Notes under the pieces: model-generated
What the model saw: the letters and a program-made list of their open reading frames with translations, nothing else
The model's database searches: none
What the model was told of the DNA's origin: nothing
Part shown: one piece after another, positions 26,725-34,974 of the stretch
Numbering within the stretch: position 1 is the first letter of the stretch
How the letters are laid out: each line of letters starts with the position of its first letter
NCBI RefSeq assembly: GCF_900105025.1
Contig: NZ_LT629759.1
Location: forward strand, 372,001-436,000
DNA: 64,000 bases
Direction: 5' to 3'
From: Parafannyhessea umbonata
Lineage (GTDB): Bacteria; Actinomycetota; Coriobacteriia; Coriobacteriales; Atopobiaceae
Made by a program: the position numbers and the translations under genes

Positions 26725-28254
26725 ATGGCAGAGGAGAGCCAAAACGAGGCGGCCCCCAAGCAGGCGAGGTCGAAGGTGGCGGAGGCGTTCATGTCCGTCC
26801 CCGCCGATGAGGCGAGCACGTGCCCGGAGCCCGCGACGGCACGCCTGACGTGGCACGGCTCCAACGAGACCGCGGGCGAGAAGATCGAGTACTCCTGCAC
26901 GGCCGCGCACCTGGACGTGCGCTCCGACACCGGCAGGCTCGTGGGCAAGATGTTCAGCCTCACCTACGTTGCGCTGGGCGAGGACGGCAGCGCGAGTCCT
27001 TCTCGCCCCGTGACCTTCTGCTACAACGGCGGCCCCGGCTGCGCGAGCGTGCCAATCAACTTTGGCGGCATGGGCCCGCGCCGCGTGAGGACGGATGGCG
27101 TGAGCCACCTGGCGTACCCCATCGAGGTGGAGGACAACCCGTACACGCTGCTGCGCGAGTCCGACCTTGTGTTTCTTGACGCGCTGGGCACCGGGTTCTC
27201 GAGCCTGGCGGCCGATGCCGACACGAGCAAGGTGTTTGGCGTGGACGGCGATGCGGACGCGTTCTGTCGTGCCATCACGACGTGGCTGGAGGAGAACGGC
27301 CGCTGGACGAGCCCCGTCTACCTGTTTGGCGAGTCGTACGGCACGGTGCGCAACGCCGTGCTGATGCGCCTTCTGGGCGAGAGGGACGTGAAGGTCGCCG
27401 GCGTCACGATGCTTTCCGCCATATTCGACTGGGTGCAGACCCTCGAGGGCGAGGACCTGTACCACCTGGGCATGACGCCGACGTACGCCGCCACGGCCCA
27501 CTACTTTGGCAAGGTTGGCGCCGGCGAGGGCGCGGACAAGTGGTTTGACCGGGCACTGGAGTTTACGGACGACGTGCTGGCGCCCGCGCTGCTGAAGGGC
27601 GACAGGCTGGACCCCGAGAAGGAGGCGGACATCGCGTGGCGCTACGCCGAGCTCATCGGGCTCCCCGCCGAGCACATCCGCCGCAACCACCTGCGCGTGA
27701 CGCTGGACGACTTCCGCCGAGGCGTGCTTGCGGACGACGGCAGGGTCTGCGGCCGGCTCGACACGCGCTTCTCGTCCGAGGCGCCGTCCTCGCTGCAGAC
27801 GTCGAGCGAGTGGTTTGCCGGCGAGGACGCGGCCGACGATGCCGTGGAGTCCAGCTGGACGATGGCGTTTAGGGACTTCCTCCACCGCGAGCTGGGCTAC
27901 AAGGCGCCGGCACGCTACATCTCGAGCAACTACGAGCAGGTGGGTGTGAACTGGAACTGGAGCCACCGCGAGCCGGGCAAGATGGATTCGACGGGCTGCC
28001 CGAACGTGGCGACGGACATCGCTACGGCGATGCGCCGCAACCCGCGCATGAAGGTGGCAATCCTGGGCGGCCGCTACGACGCGGCGACGCCGTACTGGAA
28101 CGTGATGCACGACATGAGCGCGCAGTTTTTGGGCGACGCGCTGAAGGAGCGCCTGGAGTGGCATCGCTACGGCTGCGGCCACATGGCCTACGTGGACGAG
28201 CCGACGCTACGCCAGATGAGCGCGGACATGGAGGCGTTCTACAACAAGCGATAG
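26725..28254 (+). CDS. S10 family serine carboxypeptidase-like protein
   Basis: A 509-residue peptidase S10 protein. The oxyanion-hole motif CYNGGPGCAS is near residues 99-108, the nucleophile is Ser204 in GESYG, the Asp is near 452 (GGRYDAATP) and the His near 486 (GCGHMAY), so the triad is complete and in the S10 order. There is no signal peptide or membrane segment, so it is predicted cytoplasmic and would trim C-terminal residues from peptides taken up or generated inside the cell. It is monocistronic, with its own terminator. Confidence 0.9.
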   Translation: MAEESQNEAAPKQARSKVAEAFMSVPADEASTCPEPATARLTWHGSNETAGEKIEYSCTAAHLDVRSDTGRLVGKMFSLTYVALGEDGSASPSRPVTFCYNGGPGCASVPINFGGMGPRRVRTDGVSHLAYPIEVEDNPYTLLRESDLVFLDALGTGFSSLAADADTSKVFGVDGDADAFCRAITTWLEENGRWTSPVYLFGESYGTVRNAVLMRLLGERDVKVAGVTMLSAIFDWVQTLEGEDLYHLGMTPTYAATAHYFGKVGAGEGADKWFDRALEFTDDVLAPALLKGDRLDPEKEADIAWRYAELIGLPAEHIRRNHLRVTLDDFRRGVLADDGRVCGRLDTRFSSEAPSSLQTSSEWFAGEDAADDAVESSWTMAFRDFLHRELGYKAPARYISSNYEQVGVNWNWSHREPGKMDSTGCPNVATDIATAMRRNPRMKVAILGGRYDAATPYWNVMHDMSAQFLGDALKERLEWHRYGCGHMAYVDEPTLRQMSADMEAFYNKR

Positions 28255-28305
28255 GGACGGGTGAGGTCCGGCCCGTGGGTGCAGGAGGGCCAGCCCCGGG
28301 AATGC

Positions 28306-28339
28306 GCGCGGTCGTCACGATGGCGACCGCGCCTTTTTT
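28306..28339 (+). terminator. Intrinsic terminator of the S10 gene
   Basis: GCGCGGTCG (28306-28314) and CGACCGCGC (28324-28332) form a perfect 9-bp stem with a 9-base loop, followed by C and six T. This is a textbook rho-independent terminator for the plus strand. Confidence 0.92.
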
Positions 28340-28346
28340 GCGTGCG

Positions 28347-30716
28347 CTACGCGCGCCTCACGATGTAGCAGTGGTGCACCTTCGCGTTGCGCGAGAAGTC
28401 CTCTGGGATGGACTCGGCCGTGACGTCCTCCAGCGTGACGCCGGCGCGCGCGAGCTTCTGCACGTCCGGCTTGAAGCCGCGCAGGTTGCAGCTGAAGATG
28501 GCCGAGCCGTTCCTGGTGAGCAGGCGCGACACGCCGATGATGAGCTCCGCGTGATCGCGCTGGACGTCCCACGAGCCGCGCATGCGCGAGGAGTTGGAGA
28601 ACGTGGGCACGTCGCAGAACACGAGGTCCCAGCGGTTCTTGGTGTGGCGCTGCTCCTGCACCCACGCGATGACGTCCGCCTGCACGTACTCGTGCTCAGG
28701 CGGACGCGACGTGCTGACGAAGCCGTTGCGCTCCATGTTGCGCCGTGCCCAGTCCAAGGACGGCCGGCTCATGTCCACCGTGGTGGTGTGCTTGGCGCCG
28801 CCGTCCGCCGCGTAGCACGTGGCGGTGCCGGTGTAGGCGAACAGGTTCAGGAAGCGCTTCGACCCCTGAGTGCGCTTCATCATCTCGCGCACGAGCGAGC
28901 GGGCGTTGCGGTGGTCCAGGAAGAGCCCGCAGTCCAGGCGCATGCCAAAGTTGACCTCGAACGTGAGGCCGCCCTCGTCAACCAGGTGGGCCCCACGGGG
29001 GAGAGGAACGAATCCCTCCCTCGCGGCGGCGCCCCTGCGCCCGGCGGCACCCCTGCCGCGGGCATCGCCGTGCGTGTCACGGCGCGGGGCCGCGACCTCG
29101 TCCGCGTACTGCGAGCCGCCCTTGCCGTGGGTGCGCACGCGCACGAACACGTCCTGCGGCGCGACGCCCAGCACGAGGGGGGCTATGGCCAGCACGTCCA
29201 GCAGGCGCCTGCGCGCGAGCGTGGGGTCGACGGACCTGGGGGCGGCGTACTCGTACACCTGCAGCCAGCGGCCGCGCCCGCGCCTGCTTGGCACGAGCTC
29301 CGAGCCCTCCCACAGGTCGATGCTGACGGCGTAGTCCGGCAGGTCGGAATCGTACACGCGGTAGCAGCTGACGTCCTCGCGCTGCGCCCACTTGCGGCGG
29401 AGCCGGGCGACCTTCGCGAGGCGGCGGGCGAACTGCTCGCTTGCGCCCACGAGCACGGGCACCCTGACCTGCCTGCCGCCCGGGACCGTGACCTCGACGC
29501 ACTCGCGTTCGGCCGGCAGGGCCGCGGCCGCAAAGCGGCTGATGGCCGCGTCGCTCTGGCCAACGATGACCTCGACCTTCTCGGCGGGCTCGGCGCCAAG
29601 GGCCGCGTCTATGGCGCCGTCGCGCGAGAGCGTGACCACGGTGGCCTCCGCCGGCAGCCCCTGGGCCGCGGCCGCGCACTTCGCGAGCGCGGCGGCCTGC
29701 GTGGCGACCTCGTCCGGCGAGACCCACGAGAGGTCCTCCACCGCGAGCGCGTCCGTGTGACCGGCGAGCGCCGCGGATACGTCTTCCGCCGCGCAGAACG
29801 TCAGGTCTACGTCCATACCGGCCGCCCTGAGGGCGCGCCTGGCAGAGGCCTCGGCGCCGGGGCGGGTGTCCGTGGCCACGAGGAGGGGCTTCCTGTCGCG
29901 GGCGGCCTCTGCCCGCTGGCGCGCCTGTGCGAGGACGGCGTCCCACGCGTCGGCGTCGTGGCCGCCCCAGCCCGCAAAGCCCCAGCGCGTGCGCAAAAGC
30001 CCCGGGGCGCGGTCGAGCGCCTGGGAGGCCGCCTCGACCACGACGCTGCCGGCGCCGCTGAAGACACAGGCCAGCGCGGGGGAGTCGTGCCGCACGGAGC
30101 GGAACCATCCGCCGGCGGCCAGAAGCGCCGCGGCGTAGTCCGGGCGAAGCGGAGCTATGGGGGTGCGGTCCGAGCGGGCGGCCTCGTAGCCGCGCCTGAA
30201 GAGCGGGGTGCCCGTGAGGTCGATGCCGACGGTCGCGCGCTCGCGCGAGACCCTCACCACGACGGAGACGTCCGGGTGCTCGACGTCCACCATGGGGCGC
30301 GCTCCCCGGCGGGCGGCAATCCTGTCCACGATCGCGTCCTTCGCGCGTACTGCCACGAACTGCGTGTTACGGAGCTGGGCGTTCGTGCCGTGCGCCTCGA
30401 CGGCGACCGTAGCACCCGCCAGCACGTGGTCCTCCCACGGAAGCTCCGCCATGCCCTGGTACAGCGAGTCGGAGTCCGCGGCGCCGATGCGGTCGAGCAC
30501 GAGCACCACGCGCGAGGCGAGGCGCGACCACAGGCAGGCGCGGTACGCGTCCTCGAGCGCGGAGCCAAAGCCAACCTGGCCTCTGAGCGCGCGCACGTGC
30601 CTGGCGCCAAGGGAGGCTAGCTCGTCTGCCAGGAGGGGCTCGAAGCCCTTGGGGCACGTTGCGAAGAACTCGAGGGCGCCTGCGGCACCCTCCGGAACAA
30701 TGCGTGATTCGGTCAT
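28347..30716 (-). CDS. rlmL: RlmKL-type 23S rRNA methyltransferase with degenerate RlmL half
   Basis: The bifunctional enzyme normally makes m2G2445 (N-terminal RlmL) and m7G2069 (C-terminal RlmK). This 788-residue version keeps the THUMP region (about 20-170) and the PLFRRGYEAA segment. The RlmL methyltransferase motif I reads FSGAGS (about 219-224) instead of the usual CGSGT, and the NPPYG catalytic motif is replaced by a sequence around EDLSWVSP (327-334). The RlmK half looks intact: FLNLFAYTGTATCYAADGG, then CDVPTFSNSSRM. The start at 30716 has AAAGGTG upstream on this strand. The first activity may be lost while the THUMP still guides RNA binding. Confidence 0.85.
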   Translation of the reverse strand: MTESRIVPEGAAGALEFFATCPKGFEPLLADELASLGARHVRALRGQVGFGSALEDAYRACLWSRLASRVVLVLDRIGAADSDSLYQGMAELPWEDHVLAGATVAVEAHGTNAQLRNTQFVAVRAKDAIVDRIAARRGARPMVDVEHPDVSVVVRVSRERATVGIDLTGTPLFRRGYEAARSDRTPIAPLRPDYAAALLAAGGWFRSVRHDSPALACVFSGAGSVVVEAASQALDRAPGLLRTRWGFAGWGGHDADAWDAVLAQARQRAEAARDRKPLLVATDTRPGAEASARRALRAAGMDVDLTFCAAEDVSAALAGHTDALAVEDLSWVSPDEVATQAAALAKCAAAAQGLPAEATVVTLSRDGAIDAALGAEPAEKVEVIVGQSDAAISRFAAAALPAERECVEVTVPGGRQVRVPVLVGASEQFARRLAKVARLRRKWAQREDVSCYRVYDSDLPDYAVSIDLWEGSELVPSRRGRGRWLQVYEYAAPRSVDPTLARRRLLDVLAIAPLVLGVAPQDVFVRVRTHGKGGSQYADEVAAPRRDTHGDARGRGAAGRRGAAAREGFVPLPRGAHLVDEGGLTFEVNFGMRLDCGLFLDHRNARSLVREMMKRTQGSKRFLNLFAYTGTATCYAADGGAKHTTTVDMSRPSLDWARRNMERNGFVSTSRPPEHEYVQADVIAWVQEQRHTKNRWDLVFCDVPTFSNSSRMRGSWDVQRDHAELIIGVSRLLTRNGSAIFSCNLRGFKPDVQKLARAGVTLEDVTAESIPEDFSRNAKVHHCYIVRRA

Positions 30717-30954
30717 GCGGGACACCTTTCGCCCGTGGTCGGAAGTACTAGAAATGGTATGCGTGCTCGGCGTCGCCGCGGGCGTAAAACGCGGCCACCA
30801 GCAACTCGACACACGTCTGGCGCGTTGGAGCGTCCCTCCGCGCGTGGGCCCGACCGCGCCGCGACCGCCGTCCGCCGCTGAGGGCGCGTTTGTCGCTCGT
30901 CCGGAAACGCGGCCGTGGATACGGTTATCATCTTCTTAGGAATGTGTAGGAATC

Positions 30955-30975
30955 GGGTGGGCACTGTGCCCTCCC
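30955..30975 (+). repeat. Leader hairpin before the phosphohexomutase gene
   Basis: GGGTGGGCA and TGCCCTCCC form a 9-position stem with one T-T mismatch and a CTG loop, 27 bases before the ATG. It could be a leader structure affecting translation or mRNA stability; no T-run follows. Confidence 0.4.
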
Positions 30976-31001
30976 GAGCGAGAAGAGCGAGGAGATCTCT
31001 C

Positions 31002-32726
31002 ATGGATAAGGAAACCGAGTCCAGGGTTCAGCTTTGGAAGGAAAACGTCACGGAGCCAGACCTCAAGGCAGAGCTTGACGAGCTCATCTCCTCGGGCGAC
31101 GAGGAAGCGCTGAACGACGCCTTCTATCGCGACCTCGCCTTCGGCACGGCTGGCCTTCGCGGCACGCTCGGTGTCGGCACGAATCGCATGAACGTCTACG
31201 TCGTCGCGCAGGCGACGCAGGGCGTGGCCGACTACTTGAACGCCCACTACGAGAACCCCTCCATCGCGCTTGCGCGCGACTCGCGCCTGAAGGGCGAGGA
31301 CTTCCAGAGGGTCGCGGCGGGCGTCCTTGCCGCCAACGGCATCCACGTGTACGTCTATCCGCGCATCGAGCCGGTCCCCACGCTTTCGTTCGCCGTCCGC
31401 TACCTGCACACCTCCGCGGGCATCGTCCTCACGGCCTCGCACAACCCCGCGCAGTACAACGGCTATAAGGTCTACAACGACAACGGCGGCCAGATCGCGA
31501 ACGAGGCCGCGGACGAGATCTCCGCGTCCATCGAGAAGACGCCGGTCTTTGGCGGCGCCAAGATGATGGACTTCGAGGAGGGCCTGCAGAAGGGCCTCAT
31601 CGAGTGGACGCCGGAAGAGGTCCTCGATGCGTTCATCGAGGCCGTCAAGAAGGTCTCCGTCCCCGGCTTCAAGGCTCCGGAGGGCTACAAGGTCGTGTAC
31701 ACGCCGCTCAACGGCACCGGCATGGAGTGCGTGACCCGCATCCTGAAGGAGATCGGCGTGAACGACGTCGAGGTGGTTCCCGAGCAGAAGGACCCGGACG
31801 GCAACTTCCCGACGTGCAAGTACCCGAACCCCGAGTTCCGCGAGGCGCTGCAGCTGGCCCTCGACCTCGCCGACAAGGTGAAGCCGAACCTCGTCGTCGC
31901 CACGGACCCGGACGCGGACCGCATGGGCACGGCGATTCCCCACAACGGCGAGTATGTCCTTCTCTCCGGAAACGAGATGGGCGTCCTGCTGATGGACTGG
32001 CTCATCAAGATGGCGGAGCAGCGCGGCGAGGACCCGAAGGCGAAGGTCGCCGTCTCCACGATCGTCTCCTCCGTCATGCCCGACGCGCTTGCGCGTGACC
32101 ACGGCTTCGAGATGCGCCGCGTGCTCACTGGCTTCAAGTACATCGGCGACCAGATCGACCAGCTGAAGGACGAGGGCGAGGAGGACCGCTTCCTCATGGG
32201 CTTCGAGGAGTCCTACGGCTACCTCGTCGGCACGCACGCCCGCGACAAGGACGCCATCGTCGCCGTCGAGATGTGCGTCGAGATGGCCGCGTACTACGCC
32301 GAGCGCGGCATGGACCTCTACGAGGCCATGGAGGAGCTGTACAAGAAGTACGGCTACTACCTCAACGGCACGGTGAACGCGCAGTTCCCGGGCGAGGCCG
32401 GCGCCAAGCGCATGGCCGAGATCATGACCAGCCTGCGCGAGAAGCCGCTGACGGAGATTGCGGGCTACAAGGTCGTCGGCATGACCGACTTCGCGACTGG
32501 CCCCGAGATGCCGCGCGTCTCTGGCCTGCAGAAGGAGGCTCCGCAGCACCTGCCCGCCGCGAACGTGATCGAGTACCGCCTCGAGGGCGACAACAAGGTC
32601 ATCTTCCGTCCGTCCGGCACCGAGCCCAAGGTCAAGGCGTACCTGTTCGCAAAGGGCGCGACGCGCGCAGACGCCGAGGCCATCCGCGCCAAGCTTGACG
32701 AGGCCTCCAAGAAGATCCTGGCATAG
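31002..32726 (+). CDS. Phosphoglucomutase/phosphomannomutase
   Basis: A 574-residue alpha-D-phosphohexomutase, the size of Gram-positive PgcA-type enzymes that interconvert glucose 1- and 6-phosphate. Seen in order: the substrate loop FGTAGLRG near residue 48, the active-site phosphoserine loop TASHNPAQYNGYK near 146, the metal loop DPDADRMG near 303, the sugar-binding loop GFEESYG near 400, and the phosphate-binding FRPSGTEPK near 534. GAGGAGA is 7 bases before the ATG. It supplies glucose 1-phosphate or mannose 1-phosphate for glycan synthesis; the exact preference is not decided by sequence. Confidence 0.92.
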   Translation: MDKETESRVQLWKENVTEPDLKAELDELISSGDEEALNDAFYRDLAFGTAGLRGTLGVGTNRMNVYVVAQATQGVADYLNAHYENPSIALARDSRLKGEDFQRVAAGVLAANGIHVYVYPRIEPVPTLSFAVRYLHTSAGIVLTASHNPAQYNGYKVYNDNGGQIANEAADEISASIEKTPVFGGAKMMDFEEGLQKGLIEWTPEEVLDAFIEAVKKVSVPGFKAPEGYKVVYTPLNGTGMECVTRILKEIGVNDVEVVPEQKDPDGNFPTCKYPNPEFREALQLALDLADKVKPNLVVATDPDADRMGTAIPHNGEYVLLSGNEMGVLLMDWLIKMAEQRGEDPKAKVAVSTIVSSVMPDALARDHGFEMRRVLTGFKYIGDQIDQLKDEGEEDRFLMGFEESYGYLVGTHARDKDAIVAVEMCVEMAAYYAERGMDLYEAMEELYKKYGYYLNGTVNAQFPGEAGAKRMAEIMTSLREKPLTEIAGYKVVGMTDFATGPEMPRVSGLQKEAPQHLPAANVIEYRLEGDNKVIFRPSGTEPKVKAYLFAKGATRADAEAIRAKLDEASKKILA

Positions 32727-32752
32727 CGGACCGACGGCCTATCCCGCACCAC

Positions 32753-32784
32753 AGTGCCCCGCTCGGAGGTCCGGGCGGGGCACT
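32753..32784. terminator. Terminator between the mutase and the C39-like gene
   Basis: AGTGCCCCGC (32753-32762) and GCGGGGCACT (32775-32784) are perfectly complementary around a 12-base loop. The genes on both sides converge on it. Confidence 0.75.
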
Positions 32785-32816
32785 TCTCGCGTGCGAGTTC
32801 GCGCGGTCGGGCGGCG

Positions 32817-33986
32817 CTATTGGGACGACGAGCCGTCGGAGGCGGAGGCCGTGTCGCCCGAGGCGGCGGTCACGCTCAGCAGGGTGGAGGAGTTCTTCGC
32901 GATGGTCCCCGCAGCCCACGTGTGGCCGCTCGCGGAGGTGCTGTCCGGGTCGTACATGGTGACGGACCCGTCGTCGTTCGTCTTGATCACAAGCGCCCAG
33001 TGCGCGTACGGGGTCGTGAAGTTCGCGTTCAGCTGCACGATCGCGACGCCGTTCGAAAGGACGATCGACAGGTTGTCCGCGGAAGGCGTGTACTCCTTCA
33101 CGGTCAGGCCGACCTTGGCGCCCACCTTCGTGAAGAACTCCTTCTTCGTGCCGGAGCCCTTGTCAGTGTACTTGCCCTCCGTGGAGAGCTCCGCAAGTGC
33201 GTTCGGCGTCTGGTCCGTCTTTCCCGTGAGCCCCATGTATGCCATGGAGAGCGACGTCGGGCCGGAGCCCGTCACGCCCATCACGCCGTCCGCGTACTTC
33301 ACGTAGCCCCAGCGGGTGTCCCAGTCGTACAGCAGCGGGTACGAGCCCTTCTCGTTGCCGTCGCCGTACTTCTTCGCCGTCGACTTCGCCTTCGGGAGGC
33401 CGGCCACGAAGTCGACAGCGCCGTCCTCGCGAAGCGCCAGCTCGCACAGGCGCGCGTCCGCATACTCGTCCGCGTGCGCTGCGATCCAGGAGAGCTTCTT
33501 GTTCTGGTCGAGCACGGGAGTGAACTGCTTCGTGAGCGACTCGGACACGCCGGCCGCGACCCTGGCGTCGTAGGAGTTGACCTCCTTCTGCGCGGACTTC
33601 GTCTGCTTGCTGGAGCTGTTGCAGCTCGTGACGCAGCTGCTGATGCCGAAGATCAGCAGGATGAGAAGGACGAGGCCTGCCAGCAGCACCGCGAGGCCCC
33701 TGTTGCTCAGGCCGAGTCGCGTGAGCAGGCCGCCGCGCCGCCGCGAGCCCCTGAAGTTGCTGCGGTCGAAGCCGATGCGCGAGTTGTTGTGCACGTTCAG
33801 GCCGGCGTCGTGGCCGCTGATGGTGCGGTAGTTCCTGTTGCTGCGGTAGGGGGTCCTGCTCTCGCGGCGCTGCGCGTCGCGCACGTGCGCGGTACCTTGG
33901 CGCCGATTGCCGGAGGGGCGGCCCTGCGAGGAGCGTGACTGTCCCGAAACGGAGCCCCTGGGGCGATCATTGTAGCTATATGGCAT
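32817..33986 (-). CDS. Membrane-anchored C39-like protein with Cys replaced by Ser
   Basis: A 389-residue protein. A basic, Arg/Ser/Asn-rich cytoplasmic N-terminal region (1-90) precedes a single transmembrane helix (about 97-115) and an extracytoplasmic domain resembling the C39-like papain fold (Peptidase_C39_2). Conserved blocks are LLYDWDTRWGYVKY (218-231), GSGPTSLSM (240-248), AHWALVI (328-334) and YDPDS. The family usually has GCGPT, so catalytic Cys is replaced by Ser241; His329 is present. It may be an inactive binding protein. The start at 33986 has GGAAGGG 6 bases upstream on this strand. Confidence 0.75.
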   Translation of the reverse strand: MPYSYNDRPRGSVSGQSRSSQGRPSGNRRQGTAHVRDAQRRESRTPYRSNRNYRTISGHDAGLNVHNNSRIGFDRSNFRGSRRRGGLLTRLGLSNRGLAVLLAGLVLLILLIFGISSCVTSCNSSSKQTKSAQKEVNSYDARVAAGVSESLTKQFTPVLDQNKKLSWIAAHADEYADARLCELALREDGAVDFVAGLPKAKSTAKKYGDGNEKGSYPLLYDWDTRWGYVKYADGVMGVTGSGPTSLSMAYMGLTGKTDQTPNALAELSTEGKYTDKGSGTKKEFFTKVGAKVGLTVKEYTPSADNLSIVLSNGVAIVQLNANFTTPYAHWALVIKTNDDGSVTMYDPDSTSASGHTWAAGTIAKNSSTLLSVTAASGDTASASDGSSSQ

Positions 33987-34323
33987 GGCGAACCCTTCCA
34001 GATGCATACTTACGCCAATCCGCATACAACACGCAGACTATGACCCATCATATTGCACATACCTGCCGTCGTATGCCCGAAAATGGGGAACGGGGGTGGC
34101 AGGGCGCGTCGGCGTCGTAGATGGTTGCCGTTCGCGGAACCACACGCGGGGTCGGCATGGCGCGCTAATCCGCATGTTAAGCTTGTATTTGCGAGATGCG
34201 TGCGATTTTATACATGATAGTTGACATGGTTCTACTAGTATTTTAACTTGATGCAGAAGAGCGCAAAATGGGCCGTTCAAATTCAGCCTCATTTATGCGA
34301 GTTGACACTATGGAGGCCGGCAC
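33987..34323. other. Divergent spacer between the C39-like gene and argR
   Basis: No gene is evident in these 337 bases, which are more A/T-rich than the flanks. A TTGACA-containing promoter for argR lies at 34221-34249. I looked for ARG boxes and found only weak half-site matches, so autoregulation cannot be claimed. Confidence 0.5.
34221..34249 (+). promoter_or_regulatory. Probable argR promoter
   Basis: A consensus -35 TTGACA (34221-34226) is followed at 17 bases by TAACTT (34244-34249), a weak -10. The start codon is 75 bases further downstream. Confidence 0.45.
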
Positions 34324-34761
34324 ATGGTAAAGAGACGCAACAACAGGCAGGACGCCATCAGGGACATCGTCCGTGGCAAGTCCATCAGGACGCAGCGCGC
34401 CCTTGTTGACGAGCTTCAGGCCATCGGCTTCAACTGCACGCAGGCGACCGTCTCGCGCGACATCGCGGACATGGGCCTGCGCAAGCTCAGCGAGGGCATC
34501 TACGTCCTGGCGGAGGACCTCCACCTCCAGCGCATGGTTTCCGAGTTCGTGATGAGCGTCGACCGCGCCGACAACCTCGTCGTGATAAAGTCGCAGCCGG
34601 GCACGGCCCCCGGCGTGGCGGCCGCCGTCGACGCGGCGTCGCTGCCTGAGGTCAAAGGCTCCGTCGCCGGCAACGACACCGTGCTCGTGGTCTCCGGAAG
34701 CGACGAGGCCGCGATGGACCTCGTGAACCTCGTCAACAAGCTGCGCGACGCAAAGAAGTAG
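34324..34761 (+). CDS. argR: Arginine repressor ArgR
   Basis: A 145-residue arginine-responsive repressor/activator. The N-terminal winged helix spans about 1-70, with the recognition helix region CTQATVSRDIADMGLRK. The C-terminal oligomerisation and Arg-binding domain (about 80-145) includes the GTA motif (PGTAPGVAAAVD) and the GNDTVLVV strand with the Asp used for arginine binding. GGAGG is 7 bases before the ATG. No arginine genes are in the window. It is monocistronic, with a strong terminator. Confidence 0.95.
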   Translation: MVKRRNNRQDAIRDIVRGKSIRTQRALVDELQAIGFNCTQATVSRDIADMGLRKLSEGIYVLAEDLHLQRMVSEFVMSVDRADNLVVIKSQPGTAPGVAAAVDAASLPEVKGSVAGNDTVLVVSGSDEAAMDLVNLVNKLRDAKK

Positions 34762-34792
34762 CGTCGCCGCACATGCCGCGTCCAACGTGTGA

Positions 34793-34834
34793 CGCCCGGG
34801 CAGGGAGCCTGCGCTTCTCGCCCGGGCGCTTTTT
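34793..34834 (+). terminator. Intrinsic terminator of argR
   Basis: CGCCCGGGC (34793-34801) pairs with GCCCGGGCG (34820-34828), followed by CTTTTTATT. Strong plus-strand terminator. Confidence 0.88.
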
Positions 34835-34895
34835 ATTGCCGCTAACAACCGCGCCCGCCTTCGCATGCGCGCCACGCGCGCCGCGCCCAAGGGAG

Positions 34896-34928
34896 AAGGG
34901 CCAGCCGCCGTGGTGGCGACTGGCCCTT
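34896..34928 (-). terminator. Hairpin downstream of the PBP gene
   Basis: AAGGGCCAG (34896-34904) and CTGGCCCTT (34920-34928) form a 9-bp stem. It lies about 45 bases past the PBP stop on the minus strand; no good T-run follows in that direction, so efficiency is uncertain. Confidence 0.55.
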
Positions 34929-34974
34929 GCGTGCAACCTGGTGCCGGTCGAGCCGGCTATGGCTTGGCCCCGCG

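Noticed and set aside
26353-28182. N-terminal extension of the kup reading frame on the minus strand
   Set aside because: The extra 610 codons are antisense to the S10 gene. Kup starts normally at 26352 with a good binding site and the family signature soon after.
34200-34320. ARG boxes before argR
   Set aside because: Only isolated half-site matches to the consensus were seen, not the paired 18-base sites.
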